A DNA stretch of 64,000 nt from Pseudomonadota bacterium. Lineage in GTDB: Bacteria; Pseudomonadota; Gammaproteobacteria; Acidiferrobacterales; Acidiferrobacteraceae. The notes under the pieces were generated by a model. The model worked only from the letters and a program-made list of their open reading frames with translations. It ran no database searches and was not told the DNA's origin. Both the position numbers and the translations under genes were made by a program. Shown here in pieces: positions 51,783 through 61,577 of this stretch (positions are counted from its first letter, which is position 1; each line of letters opens with the position of its first letter). The DNA lies in the NCBI GenBank assembly GCA_021794275.1, contig JAJYRD010000027.1:23575-87574 (forward strand), read 5' to 3'.

Positions 51783-53359
51783 ACGTCGTCCGCACCTATC
51801 GACTGCAACCGTAACGCCCCGGGACGAACCCCCAAAACCCACATCACTGTAACATAGAGGGCAAGTCCCGCCGCAATCCACGCGCCCAACATCAGAGCCC
51901 GCATCGCGCCCGAGGCCGCCTCATATACCTGCGGAGCGCGGTCGGCAAACCCGAGCACTCCGCCCATGACGGCGCTCGCCGAACCGACCTGAACCCAGAG
52001 CCGCGCCCAGCCGGGCCTGGGGTGATAGACCTGCTGGCGCCGCAGGCCGCGATAGAGCAGCCAGGCATTCAGTATGCCCGACAGGGATGTCGCAAGCGCG
52101 AGCCCCGCGTGCTTCAACGGCCATATCAGAGCCACATTGAAGCCCATGTTGGCGATAAGCGCTATCGTGCCGATCTTGACCGGCGTGCGGGTATCCTGTC
52201 TTGCATAGTATCCGGGCGCCAAGACCTTGATGAGGACGAAGGCCGGCAGACCGATGGCGAAGGCTACGAGCGCGCGGCCCGTCATGGCCGCGTCGAAGGC
52301 ATTGAACGCGCCGTAGCGATACAAGGTAAAGATCATGGGCATCGCGAGCACGATCAGGGCGACCGCCGCGGGGACCGCGATCACGACGACCCAGCGCAAG
52401 GCCCAGTCCAGGGTATGCCCGAAGTCCTCCACCGAGGCCTTGGCATGCTTGGCGGAGAGATGCGGAAGGATCACCGTGCCCAAAGCCACACCGAATATGC
52501 CTAAGGGAAACTCGAGCAAACGATTGGCGAAATAGAGCCACGAGACGCTCCCTGTAACAAGAAACGAGGCGAGCATGGTGTCGACGACGAGATTGATCTG
52601 GGCGATGGAGGAGCCAAAGATACCCGGCACCATGAGCCGAAAGACACGACGCACGCCCGGATGGAGGAAAGAATAGCGAAAGCGTGGCAGAAAGCCCGCC
52701 CGGCGCAGAAACGGCACCTGGAAAAGAAGCTGCAGGATGCCCCCCACGAAGACCCCCCAGGCCACGGTCACGGCCGGGCTTGCCGTGCCGGGCGCAATGA
52801 CACCCGCCGCCACGATCAGGCTCAGGTTCAAGATCACAGGGGTGAAGGCGGCGGCCGCGAAGCGTCCCCGGGTGTTCAAGATGCCGGCGGCCATGGCGAC
52901 TAGCGAGATGAAGAAGAGATACGGAAAGGTGATGCGCAAAAGCCGCACCGCCAGATGGTATTTGGCAGGTTCGGCGAGGAAACCTGGCGCCAGCACCCAG
53001 ATGATGACGGGCGCCGCCAGCACCCCGATCGCCGTCACCACCATGAGCACCAAGGCGAAGCTTCCGGCCATGTGATCGATAAAGTCGCGCGCCTTCGCAT
53101 CCCGCGCTTCCCCATCCTCACTGAGATGGGCGGCGAACACAGGCACGAAGGCCTGCGCGAATGCCCCCTCGCCGAACACCCGCCGCAGAAAGCTCGGTAT
53201 CCGGAAGGCCACGAAGAAGGCGTCGGCCAAGGCTGTAGTGCCGAGGAGGCGCGCAAGCAGGATATCGCGCACAAAACCCGTGATGCGCGAGACAAGCGTC
53301 ATGCCTCCGGTGGCGAAAAGCGAACGAACAAGGCGGTTGGCCACCCCTCTCCCCTCCAA
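51779..53359 (-). CDS. murJ: MurJ lipid II flippase
   Basis: 526 aa, about 14 helices, MOP superfamily. Exports lipid II from the inner face of the membrane for peptidoglycan synthesis. Family start: GGMTLVSRITGFVRDILLARLLG with the essential Arg-Asp in FVRD. Other blocks: RRVFGEGAFAQAFVP, the Mvin signature NTRGRFAAAAFTPVILNLSLI and RYGAFNAFDAAMTG. A GTG at 53344 with GGAGGGG upstream is an alternative start five codons in. Followed by the DUF2203 gene; rpsT is divergent. Confidence 0.95.
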   Translation of the reverse strand: MEGRGVANRLVRSLFATGGMTLVSRITGFVRDILLARLLGTTALADAFFVAFRIPSFLRRVFGEGAFAQAFVPVFAAHLSEDGEARDAKARDFIDHMAGSFALVLMVVTAIGVLAAPVIIWVLAPGFLAEPAKYHLAVRLLRITFPYLFFISLVAMAAGILNTRGRFAAAAFTPVILNLSLIVAAGVIAPGTASPAVTVAWGVFVGGILQLLFQVPFLRRAGFLPRFRYSFLHPGVRRVFRLMVPGIFGSSIAQINLVVDTMLASFLVTGSVSWLYFANRLLEFPLGIFGVALGTVILPHLSAKHAKASVEDFGHTLDWALRWVVVIAVPAAVALIVLAMPMIFTLYRYGAFNAFDAAMTGRALVAFAIGLPAFVLIKVLAPGYYARQDTRTPVKIGTIALIANMGFNVALIWPLKHAGLALATSLSGILNAWLLYRGLRRQQVYHPRPGWARLWVQVGSASAVMGGVLGFADRAPQVYEAASGAMRALMLGAWIAAGLALYVTVMWVLGVRPGALRLQSIGADDV

Positions 53360-53531
53360 GAATCCTGGCCGCGCCCGAAGGCGTAAAGCCCGCGAGTATA
53401 GCGCCCGACGCCGGCCCTACAAGCCGCGCGCCCACCAGGCGCGCAAGCGGGTGTCTCCTGGGCGCGTACGCCGGGGCGCAGGATGCAATATAAAAAGCCT
53501 TACGACCACTCCGACCCGCCCAGCGCCCACA

Positions 53532-53560
53532 TTGACAAGCCCCCGGGGGCGCGGCATAGT
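53532..53560 (+). promoter_or_regulatory. Probable sigma70 promoter of rpsT
   Basis: TTGACA at 53532-53537, a 17-bp spacer and CATAGT at 53555-53560 (four of six -10 matches). It is 39 bp before the rpsT start codon. Confidence 0.55.
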
Positions 53561-53598
53561 GTGCCGCTTTTCAAACCCCTCTTCTCAGGAGCAGGCTT

Positions 53599-53868
53599 TT
53601 GGCGAATACAGTTCAGGCAAAGAAACGGGCGCGGCAGGCCGAAATCCACAGACAGCGTAACGTCGCGTTCCGCTCGCAGATGCGCACCGCCATCAAGAAA
53701 GTCCTGAAGGCGGCGCAAGACAAGGACACCGCGGGCGGCCAGGTCGCGTTTCGCGAGGCGAGTTCGGTGATCGACCGCGGCATCTCGCGGGGCCTCGTGC
53801 ACCGCAATACCGCCGCCCGCTACAAGAGTCGCCTGAACGCCCGCCTGCACCGCGCAAGCGTCGCCTAA
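53599..53868 (+). CDS. rpsT: Ribosomal protein S20
   Basis: 89 aa of the 30S subunit. Strongly basic helical protein with NTVQAKKRARQAEIHRQRN at the start and HRNTAARYKSRLNARL at the end, the S20 pattern. The start codon is TTG (TTGGCGAAT) with AGGAGC upstream. Use of TTG is shared with E. coli rpsT, where weak initiation is part of autoregulation. Monocistronic, divergent from murJ, followed by a GC hairpin shared with proB. Confidence 0.95.
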   Translation: MANTVQAKKRARQAEIHRQRNVAFRSQMRTAIKKVLKAAQDKDTAGGQVAFREASSVIDRGISRGLVHRNTAARYKSRLNARLHRASVA

Positions 53869-53878
53869 GAAAGATGAC

Positions 53879-53899
53879 CCGGCCCCGTTCGCGGGCCGG
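53879..53899. terminator. Hairpin between rpsT and proB
   Basis: CCGGCCC and GGGCCGG with a 7-nt loop, 10 bp after the rpsT stop. It lies between convergent genes and overlaps the end of proB, so it could act in both directions. No T-run. Confidence 0.45.
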
Positions 53900-55015
53900 T
53901 CAGACGATCACGAGGTTGTCGCGATGGATGACCTCGGGCTCGCCCTGGTAGCCCAGCACCTGCTCGATCTCCTCGCTCGGCCGCCCCGTGATGAGGCGCA
54001 GTTCGGTCGCCGCGTAATTGACGAGCCCGCGCGCCACCTCGCGGCCATCTGGCCCCACGCACGCCACCATCTCGCCGCGCGCGAAGGTCCCCTCGACGCC
54101 CCGGACTCCGACCGGCAGAAGACTCTTGCCGCCGTCCCGCAACACGCGCGCAGCCCCTTCGTCCACCATAAGGCGGCCGCACACCGAGAGGCGCGCGGCA
54201 AGCCAGCGCTTACGCGCGGCAAGCCGCGTCGTCGCGGGATAGAGGTAGGTCCCGAGGGGCTCGCCCCCAAGCACTCTCGGTAGGACATCGGGTTCGCGCC
54301 CGGCCACGATCACCGTAGCCGCCCCTGAGCGCGCCGCCTTTTGCGCGGCTATGAGCTTGGTGCGCATGCCGCCACGGCCAAGCTCGCCTGGGTTGCCAGC
54401 CATGGCCATATAGACCGGGTCCCCTGCCGGGGCCACGGAGATCAGACGCGCGGCAGGGTTGACCCGTGGATCCTCCTCGTAGAGGCCGGATTGGTCGGTG
54501 AGAATGATGAGCACATCCGCCTCGATCAAATTGGCCACGAGGGCCGCCAGGGTATCATTGTCGCCGAAGCGGATCTCTTCGGTCGCGACCGTGTCATTCT
54601 CGTTGATGATCGGCACCACGGCCAGGGACAGCAAGGCGCGCAAGGCACTGCGGGCATTCAGATAGCGCTTGCGGTCGGCCAGGTCATCGTGGGTCAGCAA
54701 GACCTGCGCCGCATGCTGGCCGTGGCGTGAAAACGCCGTCTCGTAGGCCTCGATGAGCCCCATCTGACCGAGCGCCGCCAGCGCCTGCAGCTCATGGAGC
54801 GCGCGCGGGCGCTTCTTGACGCCCAAGCGCTGCATGCCACAGGCCACGGCCCCCGACGACACCAGGACCACGTCACGCCCCTGTGCGCGCAGCCGGGCGA
54901 GCTGCCCTACCCAGTCCTCGAGGGCTACCCGATCGAGTCCGCTGCCGTGATTCGTAAGGAGACTGCTGCCGATCTTCACCACGAGCCGCCGAGCGGGCCC
55001 CAGGTCGCTACGCAT
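53900..55015 (-). CDS. proB: Glutamate 5-kinase
   Basis: 371 aa from the ATG at 55015, overlapping the obgE end by 8 bp. First enzyme of proline synthesis, phosphorylating glutamate. Amino-acid-kinase start: [18 protein letters not shown], then [40 protein letters not shown] is a ProB hallmark, and [16 protein letters not shown] follows. A C-terminal PUA domain (about 280-371) is present, as in E. coli ProB. Last gene of the rplU-rpmA-obgE-proB run. Confidence 0.96.
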   Translation of the reverse strand: MRSDLGPARRLVVKIGSSLLTNHGSGLDRVALEDWVGQLARLRAQGRDVVLVSSGAVACGMQRLGVKKRPRALHELQALAALGQMGLIEAYETAFSRHGQHAAQVLLTHDDLADRKRYLNARSALRALLSLAVVPIINENDTVATEEIRFGDNDTLAALVANLIEADVLIILTDQSGLYEEDPRVNPAARLISVAPAGDPVYMAMAGNPGELGRGGMRTKLIAAQKAARSGAATVIVAGREPDVLPRVLGGEPLGTYLYPATTRLAARKRWLAARLSVCGRLMVDEGAARVLRDGGKSLLPVGVRGVEGTFARGEMVACVGPDGREVARGLVNYAATELRLITGRPSEEIEQVLGYQGEPEVIHRDNLVIV

Positions 55016-56075
55016 CCTCGGACTCCGCGTCGGCGGCCGCAGATCCACTGTCCGGCGGCGCAGGGGCCAGAGCCTCAAGGCGCTGCATCAGCCGGCCCAT
55101 GAGCGCGGAACACCCGAGGCCCTTGATGGCCGATACCGCGGCGTATGGGCCATCCCAGCCAAGCGCTGCGCGCAGGACCTCAAGACGCGAGGCGCGCTCG
55201 GCTTCGGGCCACAGATCGACCTTGTTGAAGACAAGCCATCGCTCCTTGCCACCGAGATCATCATGGAAGAGCCGCAACTCCTCCTCGATGACGCGCACGT
55301 CCGCAGCCACATCGGTATCGGGATCGAGGGGTGCCACGTCGATGAGATGCAGAAGCAGCCGGGTGCGCGAAAGATGGCGCAAAAACTGCGTGCCGAGTCC
55401 CGCCCCCTCATGGGCACCTTCGATAAGACCTGGGATGTCGGCAATCACGAAGCTGCGATGGCGCTCGACGGTCACGACGCCGAGTTCAGGGTGCAGGGTC
55501 GTAAACGGGTAATCGGCCACCTTGGGCCGCGCCTCGGAGACCGCCCGCAGGAAGGTCGACTTGCCGGCATTCGGCAGGCCCACGAGGCCCACGTCGGCCA
55601 GTACCTGGAGTTCGAGGAAGAGTTCGCGTGCCTGCCCTGGGGCACCGGGGATGGTCCGCCGTGGGGCGCGATTGGTACTGCTTTTGAAACGCGTGTTGCC
55701 AACACCGCCACGACCACCTTGAGCGACGCAGAGTCGCGCGCCGTCACGGGTCAGGTCGCCCAAAAGCTCACCGGTCTCGGTATCGCGTACGAGCGTGCCA
55801 ATGGGGACTGCGACCACAAGATCGGAGCCGTTGCGCCCCGAGCGCTGTCGCCCGGCCCCGCCCTCGCCGTTCTGGGCGCGAAACTGGCGGGTGTAGCGGA
55901 AATCAGCAAGGGTATTGAGGCCGCTGCGGGCCTCGAAAAAAATACTGCCACCGGCCCCGCCGTCCCCGCCGTCGGGTCCTCCGCGCGGGACGAACTTCTC
56001 GCGACGGAAGCTCAAGGCCCCGTTGCCCCCATCGCCCGCATGGACATGGACGGTGGCCTCATCGACGAACTTCAT
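55008..56075 (-). CDS. obgE: ObgE/CgtA ribosome-assembly GTPase
   Basis: 355 aa. N-terminal Obg fold (1-158) rich in Gly ([27 protein letters not shown]). G domain: G1 [11 protein letters not shown]2/switch around [14 protein letters not shown]3 [12 protein letters not shown] and G4 NKVDLWP. Acidic C-terminal tail. Binds the 50S subunit and couples growth to GTP level. Located after rpmA, the near-universal gene order. Confidence 0.96.
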   Translation of the reverse strand: MKFVDEATVHVHAGDGGNGALSFRREKFVPRGGPDGGDGGAGGSIFFEARSGLNTLADFRYTRQFRAQNGEGGAGRQRSGRNGSDLVVAVPIGTLVRDTETGELLGDLTRDGARLCVAQGGRGGVGNTRFKSSTNRAPRRTIPGAPGQARELFLELQVLADVGLVGLPNAGKSTFLRAVSEARPKVADYPFTTLHPELGVVTVERHRSFVIADIPGLIEGAHEGAGLGTQFLRHLSRTRLLLHLIDVAPLDPDTDVAADVRVIEEELRLFHDDLGGKERWLVFNKVDLWPEAERASRLEVLRAALGWDGPYAAVSAIKGLGCSALMGRLMQRLEALAPAPPDSGSAAADAESEDA

Positions 56076-56117
56076 GTATCCCTCCCCGAGGACGCCGGGG
56101 CTGCGGCGGTGAAGTCC

Positions 56118-56378
56118 TTAAGGCGCCGAGTCGACGCTGACCGTCTTGCGACGCTGCGGCCCCTTGACCTCGAACACGACATGCCCTTCGGCACAGGCGA
56201 ACAAGGTGTCATCCTTGCCGATGCGGACGTTGCGGCCAGGATAGAAGCGTGTGCCGCGTTGGCGCACAATGATATTGCCGGGGATGACCTTCTGGCCTCC
56301 GAAACGCTTGATGCCGAGACGCTTCGATTCGGAGTCGCGACCGTTGCGGGAACTACCGCCTGCCTTTTTATGTGCCAT
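56118..56378 (-). CDS. rpmA: Ribosomal protein L27
   Basis: 86 aa. The highly conserved N-terminus [20 protein letters not shown] reaches the peptidyl-transferase centre. The body [20 protein letters not shown] is typical. Nine bp after rplU, upstream of obgE. No N-terminal cleavage extension of the Firmicutes type. Confidence 0.98.
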   Translation of the reverse strand: MAHKKAGGSSRNGRDSESKRLGIKRFGGQKVIPGNIIVRQRGTRFYPGRNVRIGKDDTLFACAEGHVVFEVKGPQRRKTVSVDSAP

Positions 56379-56387
56379 GACCGCTCC

Positions 56388-56720
56388 TTACGCCTGCGCC
56401 GACTGTTCGCTCTTGCCCGCTATGGCCAAGATCTTCAGTTCCGTATAGTTTTGACGGTGACCGGCGTGCTTGCGGTAATGCTTGCGCCGGCGCGTCTTGA
56501 AGATCCGGATCTTCTCGCCGCGACCGTGGCCCTCGACGCGTGCCGTGACCGTCTCCGACAGGGCCGGGGCGCCGACGCGAACGTCCGCGCCATCGGCGAT
56601 CAGCAGGACCTTACCCAAGGTCACGTCCTGACCCACCTCGACAGGCAGCGTCTCGACCCGCACGGTCTCGCCCACCGCCACCCGATATTGTTTACCACCC
56701 GTCTCGATCACCGCGTACAT
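56388..56720 (-). CDS. rplU: Ribosomal protein L21
   Basis: 110 aa; start [20 protein letters not shown] is diagnostic. [20 protein letters not shown] and [10 protein letters not shown] are the conserved RNA-binding end. First gene of the L21-L27-Obg-ProB group. A GC hairpin in its leader (about 56758-56784) could be regulatory. Divergent from ispB. Confidence 0.97.
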   Translation of the reverse strand: MYAVIETGGKQYRVAVGETVRVETLPVEVGQDVTLGKVLLIADGADVRVGAPALSETVTARVEGHGRGEKIRIFKTRRRKHYRKHAGHRQNYTELKILAIAGKSEQSAQA

Positions 56721-56757
56721 GCGTTCAGTAGCTCCCCAACCGACTTTAATTCTCGAA

Positions 56758-56784
56758 GGACCGGCCGGGTAGGCCGGGCGGTCC
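56758..56784 (-). promoter_or_regulatory. GC-rich hairpin in the rplU leader
   Basis: GGACC/GGTCC arms enclose a further GGCC-rich core, about 38 bp before the rplU ATG. Position suggests an mRNA leader structure for L21, but family identity is not established. Confidence 0.3.
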
Positions 56785-56932
56785 GTTAAAGGTCGCGATT
56801 CTAGTGGCTTTGGGGAGACGGGTCAATGCACCAACCTGGCCGGCAAGCGGAATAGTGGCGACCGCCTGTCAGTCGCTTGACAGCGGGCGTCGTTCCGGCA
56901 GAGCATGACGGCGCCTTATGATAGGGGAGCCC

Positions 56933-57931
56933 ATGTCTACGCCTGCGCCTGTCGGCCGCCCGGCCTTTGACCTCGACGGTATCCACGCGCTCATTAAAAA
57001 CGAGAGCGCGGCCATGGATCGAGAGATCACGAAACGGCTCGACTCGGAGATCGTACTGATCAACCAGCTCGGGCGCTACATCATTCAGAGCGGCGGGAAG
57101 CGCGTGCGCCCGGCGGTGCTTTTGCTCGTCGCCAAGGCCTTCGCCTACGAGGGCGCGGCCCATATAACGCTCGCCACGGTGATCGAGTTCATCCACACCG
57201 CGACTTTATTACACGATGACGTCGTAGACGGCTCGGCCATGCGCCGGGGACGCGCAAGCGCCAATGCCGTGTTCGGGAACGAGGCGAGCGTGCTTGTAGG
57301 AGACTTCCTCTACTCCCGAGCCTTCGAGATGATGGTGGAGGTCCGGAGCCTGCGGGTCATGGAGATCCTCGCCCGCGCCACGAACACCATAGCCGAGGGC
57401 GAGGTCATGCAGCTCATCAACTGCAATGATCCGGATATCGAGGAGACGCAATATCTCGCAGTCATCCGCAGCAAGACCGCGAAACTTTTCGAGGCGGCCG
57501 CCGAACTGGGCGCGGTTTTGGGTGGGGTGCCGGCGATGGAACCGGTGTTGGCCGCCTACGGCCGTCACCTGGGGACTGCCTTCCAGCTCGTCGACGATGC
57601 ATTGGATTACGGTCGCGACAACGCCCGGCTTGGCAAAAACATCGGTGACGATCTGGCGGAGGGCAAGACCACGCTGCCGCTCATCCACGTCCTGCGCACG
57701 GGCACGGAGGCCGAGCGCGCGCTCGTGCGCTCGGCCATCGAGCAAGGCGGGCTCGACCGCATCGACGGGGTCGTGGCCGCCATTGAATCCACTCAGGCGA
57801 TCGCGTACACTTGCGCGCGGGCCGAGGGCGAGGCCGACAGGGCACGGGCGGCGCTCCAGCCTTTGCCCGATTCCCCGTACAAGCAAGCGCTGTTGGATCT
57901 GGCCCATTTCTCCGTTCATAGGGACCATTGA
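56933..57931 (+). CDS. ispB: Octaprenyl diphosphate synthase (IspB-like)
   Basis: 332 aa from the ATG with GGGGAG upstream; a minor start lies five codons earlier. Makes the long polyprenyl side chain of ubiquinone. First Asp-rich motif is LLHDDVVDGSAMRRG, second is QLVDDALDYGRD. GGKRVRPAVLLL and GKTTLPLIHVL are family blocks. Long-chain type is inferred from similarity and context (divergent from rplU-rpmA), the typical gammaproteobacterial ispB site. Draws on the same IPP pool as hopanoid synthesis. Confidence 0.93.
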   Translation: MSTPAPVGRPAFDLDGIHALIKNESAAMDREITKRLDSEIVLINQLGRYIIQSGGKRVRPAVLLLVAKAFAYEGAAHITLATVIEFIHTATLLHDDVVDGSAMRRGRASANAVFGNEASVLVGDFLYSRAFEMMVEVRSLRVMEILARATNTIAEGEVMQLINCNDPDIEETQYLAVIRSKTAKLFEAAAELGAVLGGVPAMEPVLAAYGRHLGTAFQLVDDALDYGRDNARLGKNIGDDLAEGKTTLPLIHVLRTGTEAERALVRSAIEQGGLDRIDGVVAAIESTQAIAYTCARAEGEADRARAALQPLPDSPYKQALLDLAHFSVHRDH

Positions 57932-57952
57932 AGGCCCTGAACGGCACATCGA

Positions 57953-58029
57953 CGGGGTGTAGCTCAGCCTGGTGGAGCACTAGCTTCGGGAGCTAGGGGC
58001 CGGAGGTTCGAATCCTCTCACCCCGACCA
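57953..58029 (+). tRNA. tRNA-Pro(CGG)
   Basis: 77 nt with encoded CCA. Acceptor CGGGGTG pairs with CACCCCG. The anticodon arm CTAGC-TTCGGGA-GCTAG gives anticodon CGG. T arm GGAGGTTCGAATCCTCT is standard. Starts 21 bp after ispB. Confidence 0.96.
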
Positions 58030-58052
58030 ATTTTAGAGAGCGTTGCCTATTC

Positions 58053-58301
58053 GTGAAGCTCCTGGTCGATCTTCTGGTGGCATGGGCCCTTTGGTTACTG
58101 GTCCGCCGCCTGTTTCGTTCGCAACCCCCTTTGCGTAGTACGTCGCGGCCCACGCCCATACGAAGGCGCGTGCGCGCCGCGGGCGACATGGTGGCCTGCG
58201 CCCATTGCGGCCTCTATGTGCCGCGCTCCGAAAGTATTTCCGGGACCCACGACACGGCCTTTTGTTGCCTTGAGCACAAGGAAGCCGCCGCTCGGCGCTA
58301 A
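58053..58301 (+). CDS. Small CxxC/PP0621-like protein
   Basis: 82 aa, GTG start, 23 bp after tRNA-Pro. One N-terminal helix (LVDLLVAWALWLLV), a basic linker, then a small metal-binding-like end: ACAHCGLYVPRSES and AFCCLEHKEAAARR. The Cys/His pattern matches the PP0621-type proteins often found upstream of pilS. Function unknown. Possibly co-transcribed with pilSR. Confidence 0.75.
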   Translation: MKLLVDLLVAWALWLLVRRLFRSQPPLRSTSRPTPIRRRVRAAGDMVACAHCGLYVPRSESISGTHDTAFCCLEHKEAAARR

Positions 58302-58341
58302 GACTTTGCTATAGCGTCCAAACTATGCTAATTCAGAGCGT

Positions 58342-59994
58342 ATGAGCGCTACCCATAATGCCCTGGATCTGGCCGCGGACGGCGTCGAGACGCCGTTACT
58401 GGTGCGCGAACAAAACTGGCTGCTCTTAAGCTACTTCAATGGCTACCGGCTGGCGCTCGCGCTACTCGCCTGTATCGCCGGCTTTTGGGCAGGATCGCTT
58501 GCGCCGTTTGCAAGCACCGACCCGCGGCTGTTCCTCGTGGTGGCGCTGCTCTATGCGGCCGTCTACCTGGTTGCAATCGACACCACACGCCGCAGGGTCG
58601 GGGACTTCGAGACCCAGGCTGCGGTACTCGCCTTCTGTGACGTGGTGGCACTCATCCTGTTGATGCACGCAAGCGGCGGGCTCGCGAGCGGCACGGGCGT
58701 CCTGCTCCTCGTGTCGACCGCCGGCACGAGTTTCCTCTTGAGCCGCCGCCTGACCATCTTTTTCGCGGCGCTCACGACCATAGGTGTGCTCCTGGAGCGG
58801 GCGTGGCCCTACCTTACCGGCTCGCAGAACGGCCTGCCGGCAAGCTACTCGCAGGTGGGCCTCTTCGGCCTCGTGCTGTTTGCGACCGCAAGCCTCGCCC
58901 ATCTCGTCGCGGATCGCTTGCGCCTTACCGAGGCGCTGGCCGAGAAGCAGGAGATGAGCATCCTGCATCTGGGGCGTCTGAACGAACAGATCGTGCAACA
59001 CCTCCAGTCGGGCGTGCTCGTAATCGGATCCGCGGGCCAAATCCAGCTTGCCAACAAGACCGCTCAGACCTATCTTGGCCTGACACCCTCCCCCGCCCAG
59101 CCGCCGCTGCAGACCGTAGCCCCGGCGCTTTTTGAGCAGTGGAGCGCGCAGGGCCGCGGGAAGGTGGGCGGCCGCCGACTCTTCCTGTCGCCGACGGGTT
59201 ACTCGCTCCTGCCGCGATTCAAGGGCTTGGGGCGCGACGCGGCTGCTGGCACGCTCATCTTCCTGGAAGATATCGCAATCGTGAAGCAGCAGGCGCAGCA
59301 GCTGAAGATGGCAGGACTTGCACGGCTTACCGCGGGCATAGCCCACGAGATCCGTAACCCATTGAGCGCGATTACGCATGCCGCACAATTGCTGACCGAG
59401 ACCCCGGATCTTGGCACCGAGCCACGCAGCCTCGCGACCATCATCGACGACCAGGGGCGGCGCATGAACACCATCGTCGAGAACGTCCTGCAGCTCGGAC
59501 GGCGCGACCGCACGAACGTCACACGCTTCCCCCTTCACGCTTGGCTTGCGGACACGCTGCCGGCCGTGGCCACCGCGCTCAACGTCCCCCTGAAGGCGCT
59601 GAACCTCCTGATTGAACAGCCGCAGACCGTGTGCTTCGACACCGACCACCTGTTCCAGATCATCAACAACCTCTGTCACAACTCACTGAAACACAGCCCC
59701 CCGTACAAAGACGTGCCCGTCGTCAAGCTCCTGGTCGGCGTAGATGGCGAAGGCCACAGTGTGCTTGACGTCATCGATTGGGGCGAAGGCATCAAGGAGG
59801 CGGTGGCTGAGCGCATCTTCGACCCGTTCTTCACCACCACGGCCCGCGGTACGGGGCTTGGCCTCTATATCGGGCGCGAGCTCGCCGAGGCCAACGGCGC
59901 GCGGCTCGATTATCGCCCAGCGGCCACGGGCTGCCAGTTCCGCCTGACCTTTGGACGACTCAACGACTGCACGGATGCCGCCTTCACGTCATGA
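58342..59994 (+). CDS. pilS: PilS, sensor kinase of type IV pilus genes
   Basis: 550 aa. About six N-terminal helices (residues 25-195), a PAS-like region, then HisKA with phospho-His335 in AGIAHEIRNPLS. ATPase boxes follow: NNLCHNSLKH (N), DWGEGIKEAV (G1) and GTGLGLYIGRELAEANGARLDY (G2). The membrane layout matches PilS, which senses pilin levels and phosphorylates PilR. Overlaps pilR by 4 bp. Confidence 0.93.
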   Translation: MSATHNALDLAADGVETPLLVREQNWLLLSYFNGYRLALALLACIAGFWAGSLAPFASTDPRLFLVVALLYAAVYLVAIDTTRRRVGDFETQAAVLAFCDVVALILLMHASGGLASGTGVLLLVSTAGTSFLLSRRLTIFFAALTTIGVLLERAWPYLTGSQNGLPASYSQVGLFGLVLFATASLAHLVADRLRLTEALAEKQEMSILHLGRLNEQIVQHLQSGVLVIGSAGQIQLANKTAQTYLGLTPSPAQPPLQTVAPALFEQWSAQGRGKVGGRRLFLSPTGYSLLPRFKGLGRDAAAGTLIFLEDIAIVKQQAQQLKMAGLARLTAGIAHEIRNPLSAITHAAQLLTETPDLGTEPRSLATIIDDQGRRMNTIVENVLQLGRRDRTNVTRFPLHAWLADTLPAVATALNVPLKALNLLIEQPQTVCFDTDHLFQIINNLCHNSLKHSPPYKDVPVVKLLVGVDGEGHSVLDVIDWGEGIKEAVAERIFDPFFTTTARGTGLGLYIGRELAEANGARLDYRPAATGCQFRLTFGRLNDCTDAAFTS

Positions 59995-61352
59995 CGCTAC
60001 CTCAAGTCCTCATCATCGACGATGAAGCGGATATCCGCGCGCTCCTGGAATTAACGCTCGGGCGCATGAATATCGAGACGCGCTCCGCCGGAGATGTGGC
60101 GTCTGCCTTCGCGCTGCTCGAGGAGTACCGCTTCGACCTTTGCCTCACGGACATGCGCCTGCCAGATGGTGACGGCTTGGACATCGTCCGCCACATCGAA
60201 GAGCACCACCGCGGGCTCCCCGTGGCGGTCATTACGGCACACGGCAGCATGGAGACGGCCATTGCCGCCTTGAAGGGCGGCGCCTTCGACTTCGTATGCA
60301 AGCCTCTAAACATCAATGAATTGCGCGCACTCGTGCGCAGCGCGCTGAACCTGTCGAAGCAGGCGCCGAGCGATGGCTCGAACGCCGCCACCAAGCTGCT
60401 CGGCGACTCCCAGACCATGAAGAGCGTACGCGCCCTCATAGAGCGACTGGCGCGCGGCCAAGCGCCGGTCTACATCACCGGCGAATCGGGCACAGGGAAA
60501 GAACTTGCGGCGCGCCTCATCCACGACCTGGGACCACGTGCTGGGCGGCCATTCGTCGCCGTGAACTGCGGGGCCATCCCAGAGCAGCTCATGGAGAGCG
60601 AATTCTTTGGTCACAAGAAGGGCAGTTTCACGGGCGCCTTCAGCGACAAGGACGGGCTCTTCAAGACGGCAACCGGCGGCACCCTGTTCCTGGATGAGGT
60701 GGGCGACCTGCCGGTGCCGATGCAGGTCAAGCTCCTGCGCGCCATCCAGGAGAAGGCCGTGCGACCGGTGGGCAGTCAGCAGGAGGTGGCGGTCGATGTG
60801 CGCATCCTGTCGGCCACGCACAAGAACCTTCATGACCTCGTGCGCACAGGCGCCTTTCGCCAGGACCTCTATTACCGCCTCAACGTCATAGAACTTGTGA
60901 TCCCGCCCTTGCGGGAACGCGCTGAGGACATCCCCGCGCTCGCCGCGCACCTGGCCACCAAGCTGTCCACGGGCCGCCCGCTGCCGCTCACGGTCCAGGC
61001 CCTGGCCACCCTCAAGAAATACGCCTTCCCCGGCAATGTCCGCGAGCTCGAGAACATCATGGAACGGGCGCTCACCTTATGCGAAGGTGACGAGATCGAT
61101 GTCGCGGATCTGCGCCTGCCAGGTCAGGTAGGCGCGCGTCTGACCGAAGAGACGGCAGACGAGCACACACCCTTCGAGGCCGCGAACTACACAGGCGAAC
61201 AGTCCCTGGATGAACACCTGGCACAGGTCGAGCGCGCCGCCATCGAAAAGGCCTTGCGCGATACCCATCAAAACAAGACCGCAGCGGCCCGCGAACTTGG
61301 CATCACCTTCCGGGCGCTACGCTACAAGCTCGAAAAACTCGGCATCGAGTAA
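59991..61352 (+). CDS. pilR: PilR, sigma54-dependent response regulator
   Basis: 453 aa. Receiver domain with phospho-Asp54 (LCLTDMRLPDGDG). AAA+ domain: Walker A TGESGTGKELAAR, sigma54-contact loop KGSFTGAFSDKDG, Walker B GGTLFLDEVGDL and arginine-finger region LYYRLNVIELVIPPLRER. A Fis-type HTH closes the protein (NKTAAARELGITFRALRYKL). Activates pilin transcription with RpoN. ATGA overlap with pilS. Convergent with the pilY1-like gene. Confidence 0.95.
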   Translation: MTLPQVLIIDDEADIRALLELTLGRMNIETRSAGDVASAFALLEEYRFDLCLTDMRLPDGDGLDIVRHIEEHHRGLPVAVITAHGSMETAIAALKGGAFDFVCKPLNINELRALVRSALNLSKQAPSDGSNAATKLLGDSQTMKSVRALIERLARGQAPVYITGESGTGKELAARLIHDLGPRAGRPFVAVNCGAIPEQLMESEFFGHKKGSFTGAFSDKDGLFKTATGGTLFLDEVGDLPVPMQVKLLRAIQEKAVRPVGSQQEVAVDVRILSATHKNLHDLVRTGAFRQDLYYRLNVIELVIPPLRERAEDIPALAAHLATKLSTGRPLPLTVQALATLKKYAFPGNVRELENIMERALTLCEGDEIDVADLRLPGQVGARLTEETADEHTPFEAANYTGEQSLDEHLAQVERAAIEKALRDTHQNKTAAARELGITFRALRYKLEKLGIE

Positions 61353-61530
61353 GGCTGGGCGCCTATATGCCGGGTCCGGCGTTTCGGCGCCCCCGGTCCA
61401 CGCAACCCCTGCCTCCTGGCCTTCATAGACCGCCGGGCGCGCCTTGAGCCCCCCGCCAATCGTCTCCTAGTCACGAGACGCTCCTACCTCAGCGGGCCCA
61501 TACCCCTCAAGCCCGACCCAGCCGCCCACA

Positions 61531-61547
61531 GGCCTCGGCAAGAGGCC
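61531..61547. terminator. Weak hairpin between pilR and pilY1
   Basis: GGCCTC and GAGGCC with a 5-nt loop in the 225-bp convergent gap. No T-run; rest of the gap shows nothing clear. Confidence 0.3.
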
Positions 61548-61577
61548 CGGGACCGGTCCGCCATGTCGGAAGCGCCC

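Noticed and set aside
55263-56789. 508-aa plus-strand ORF
   Set aside because: Antisense to obgE, rpmA and rplU, which are certain.
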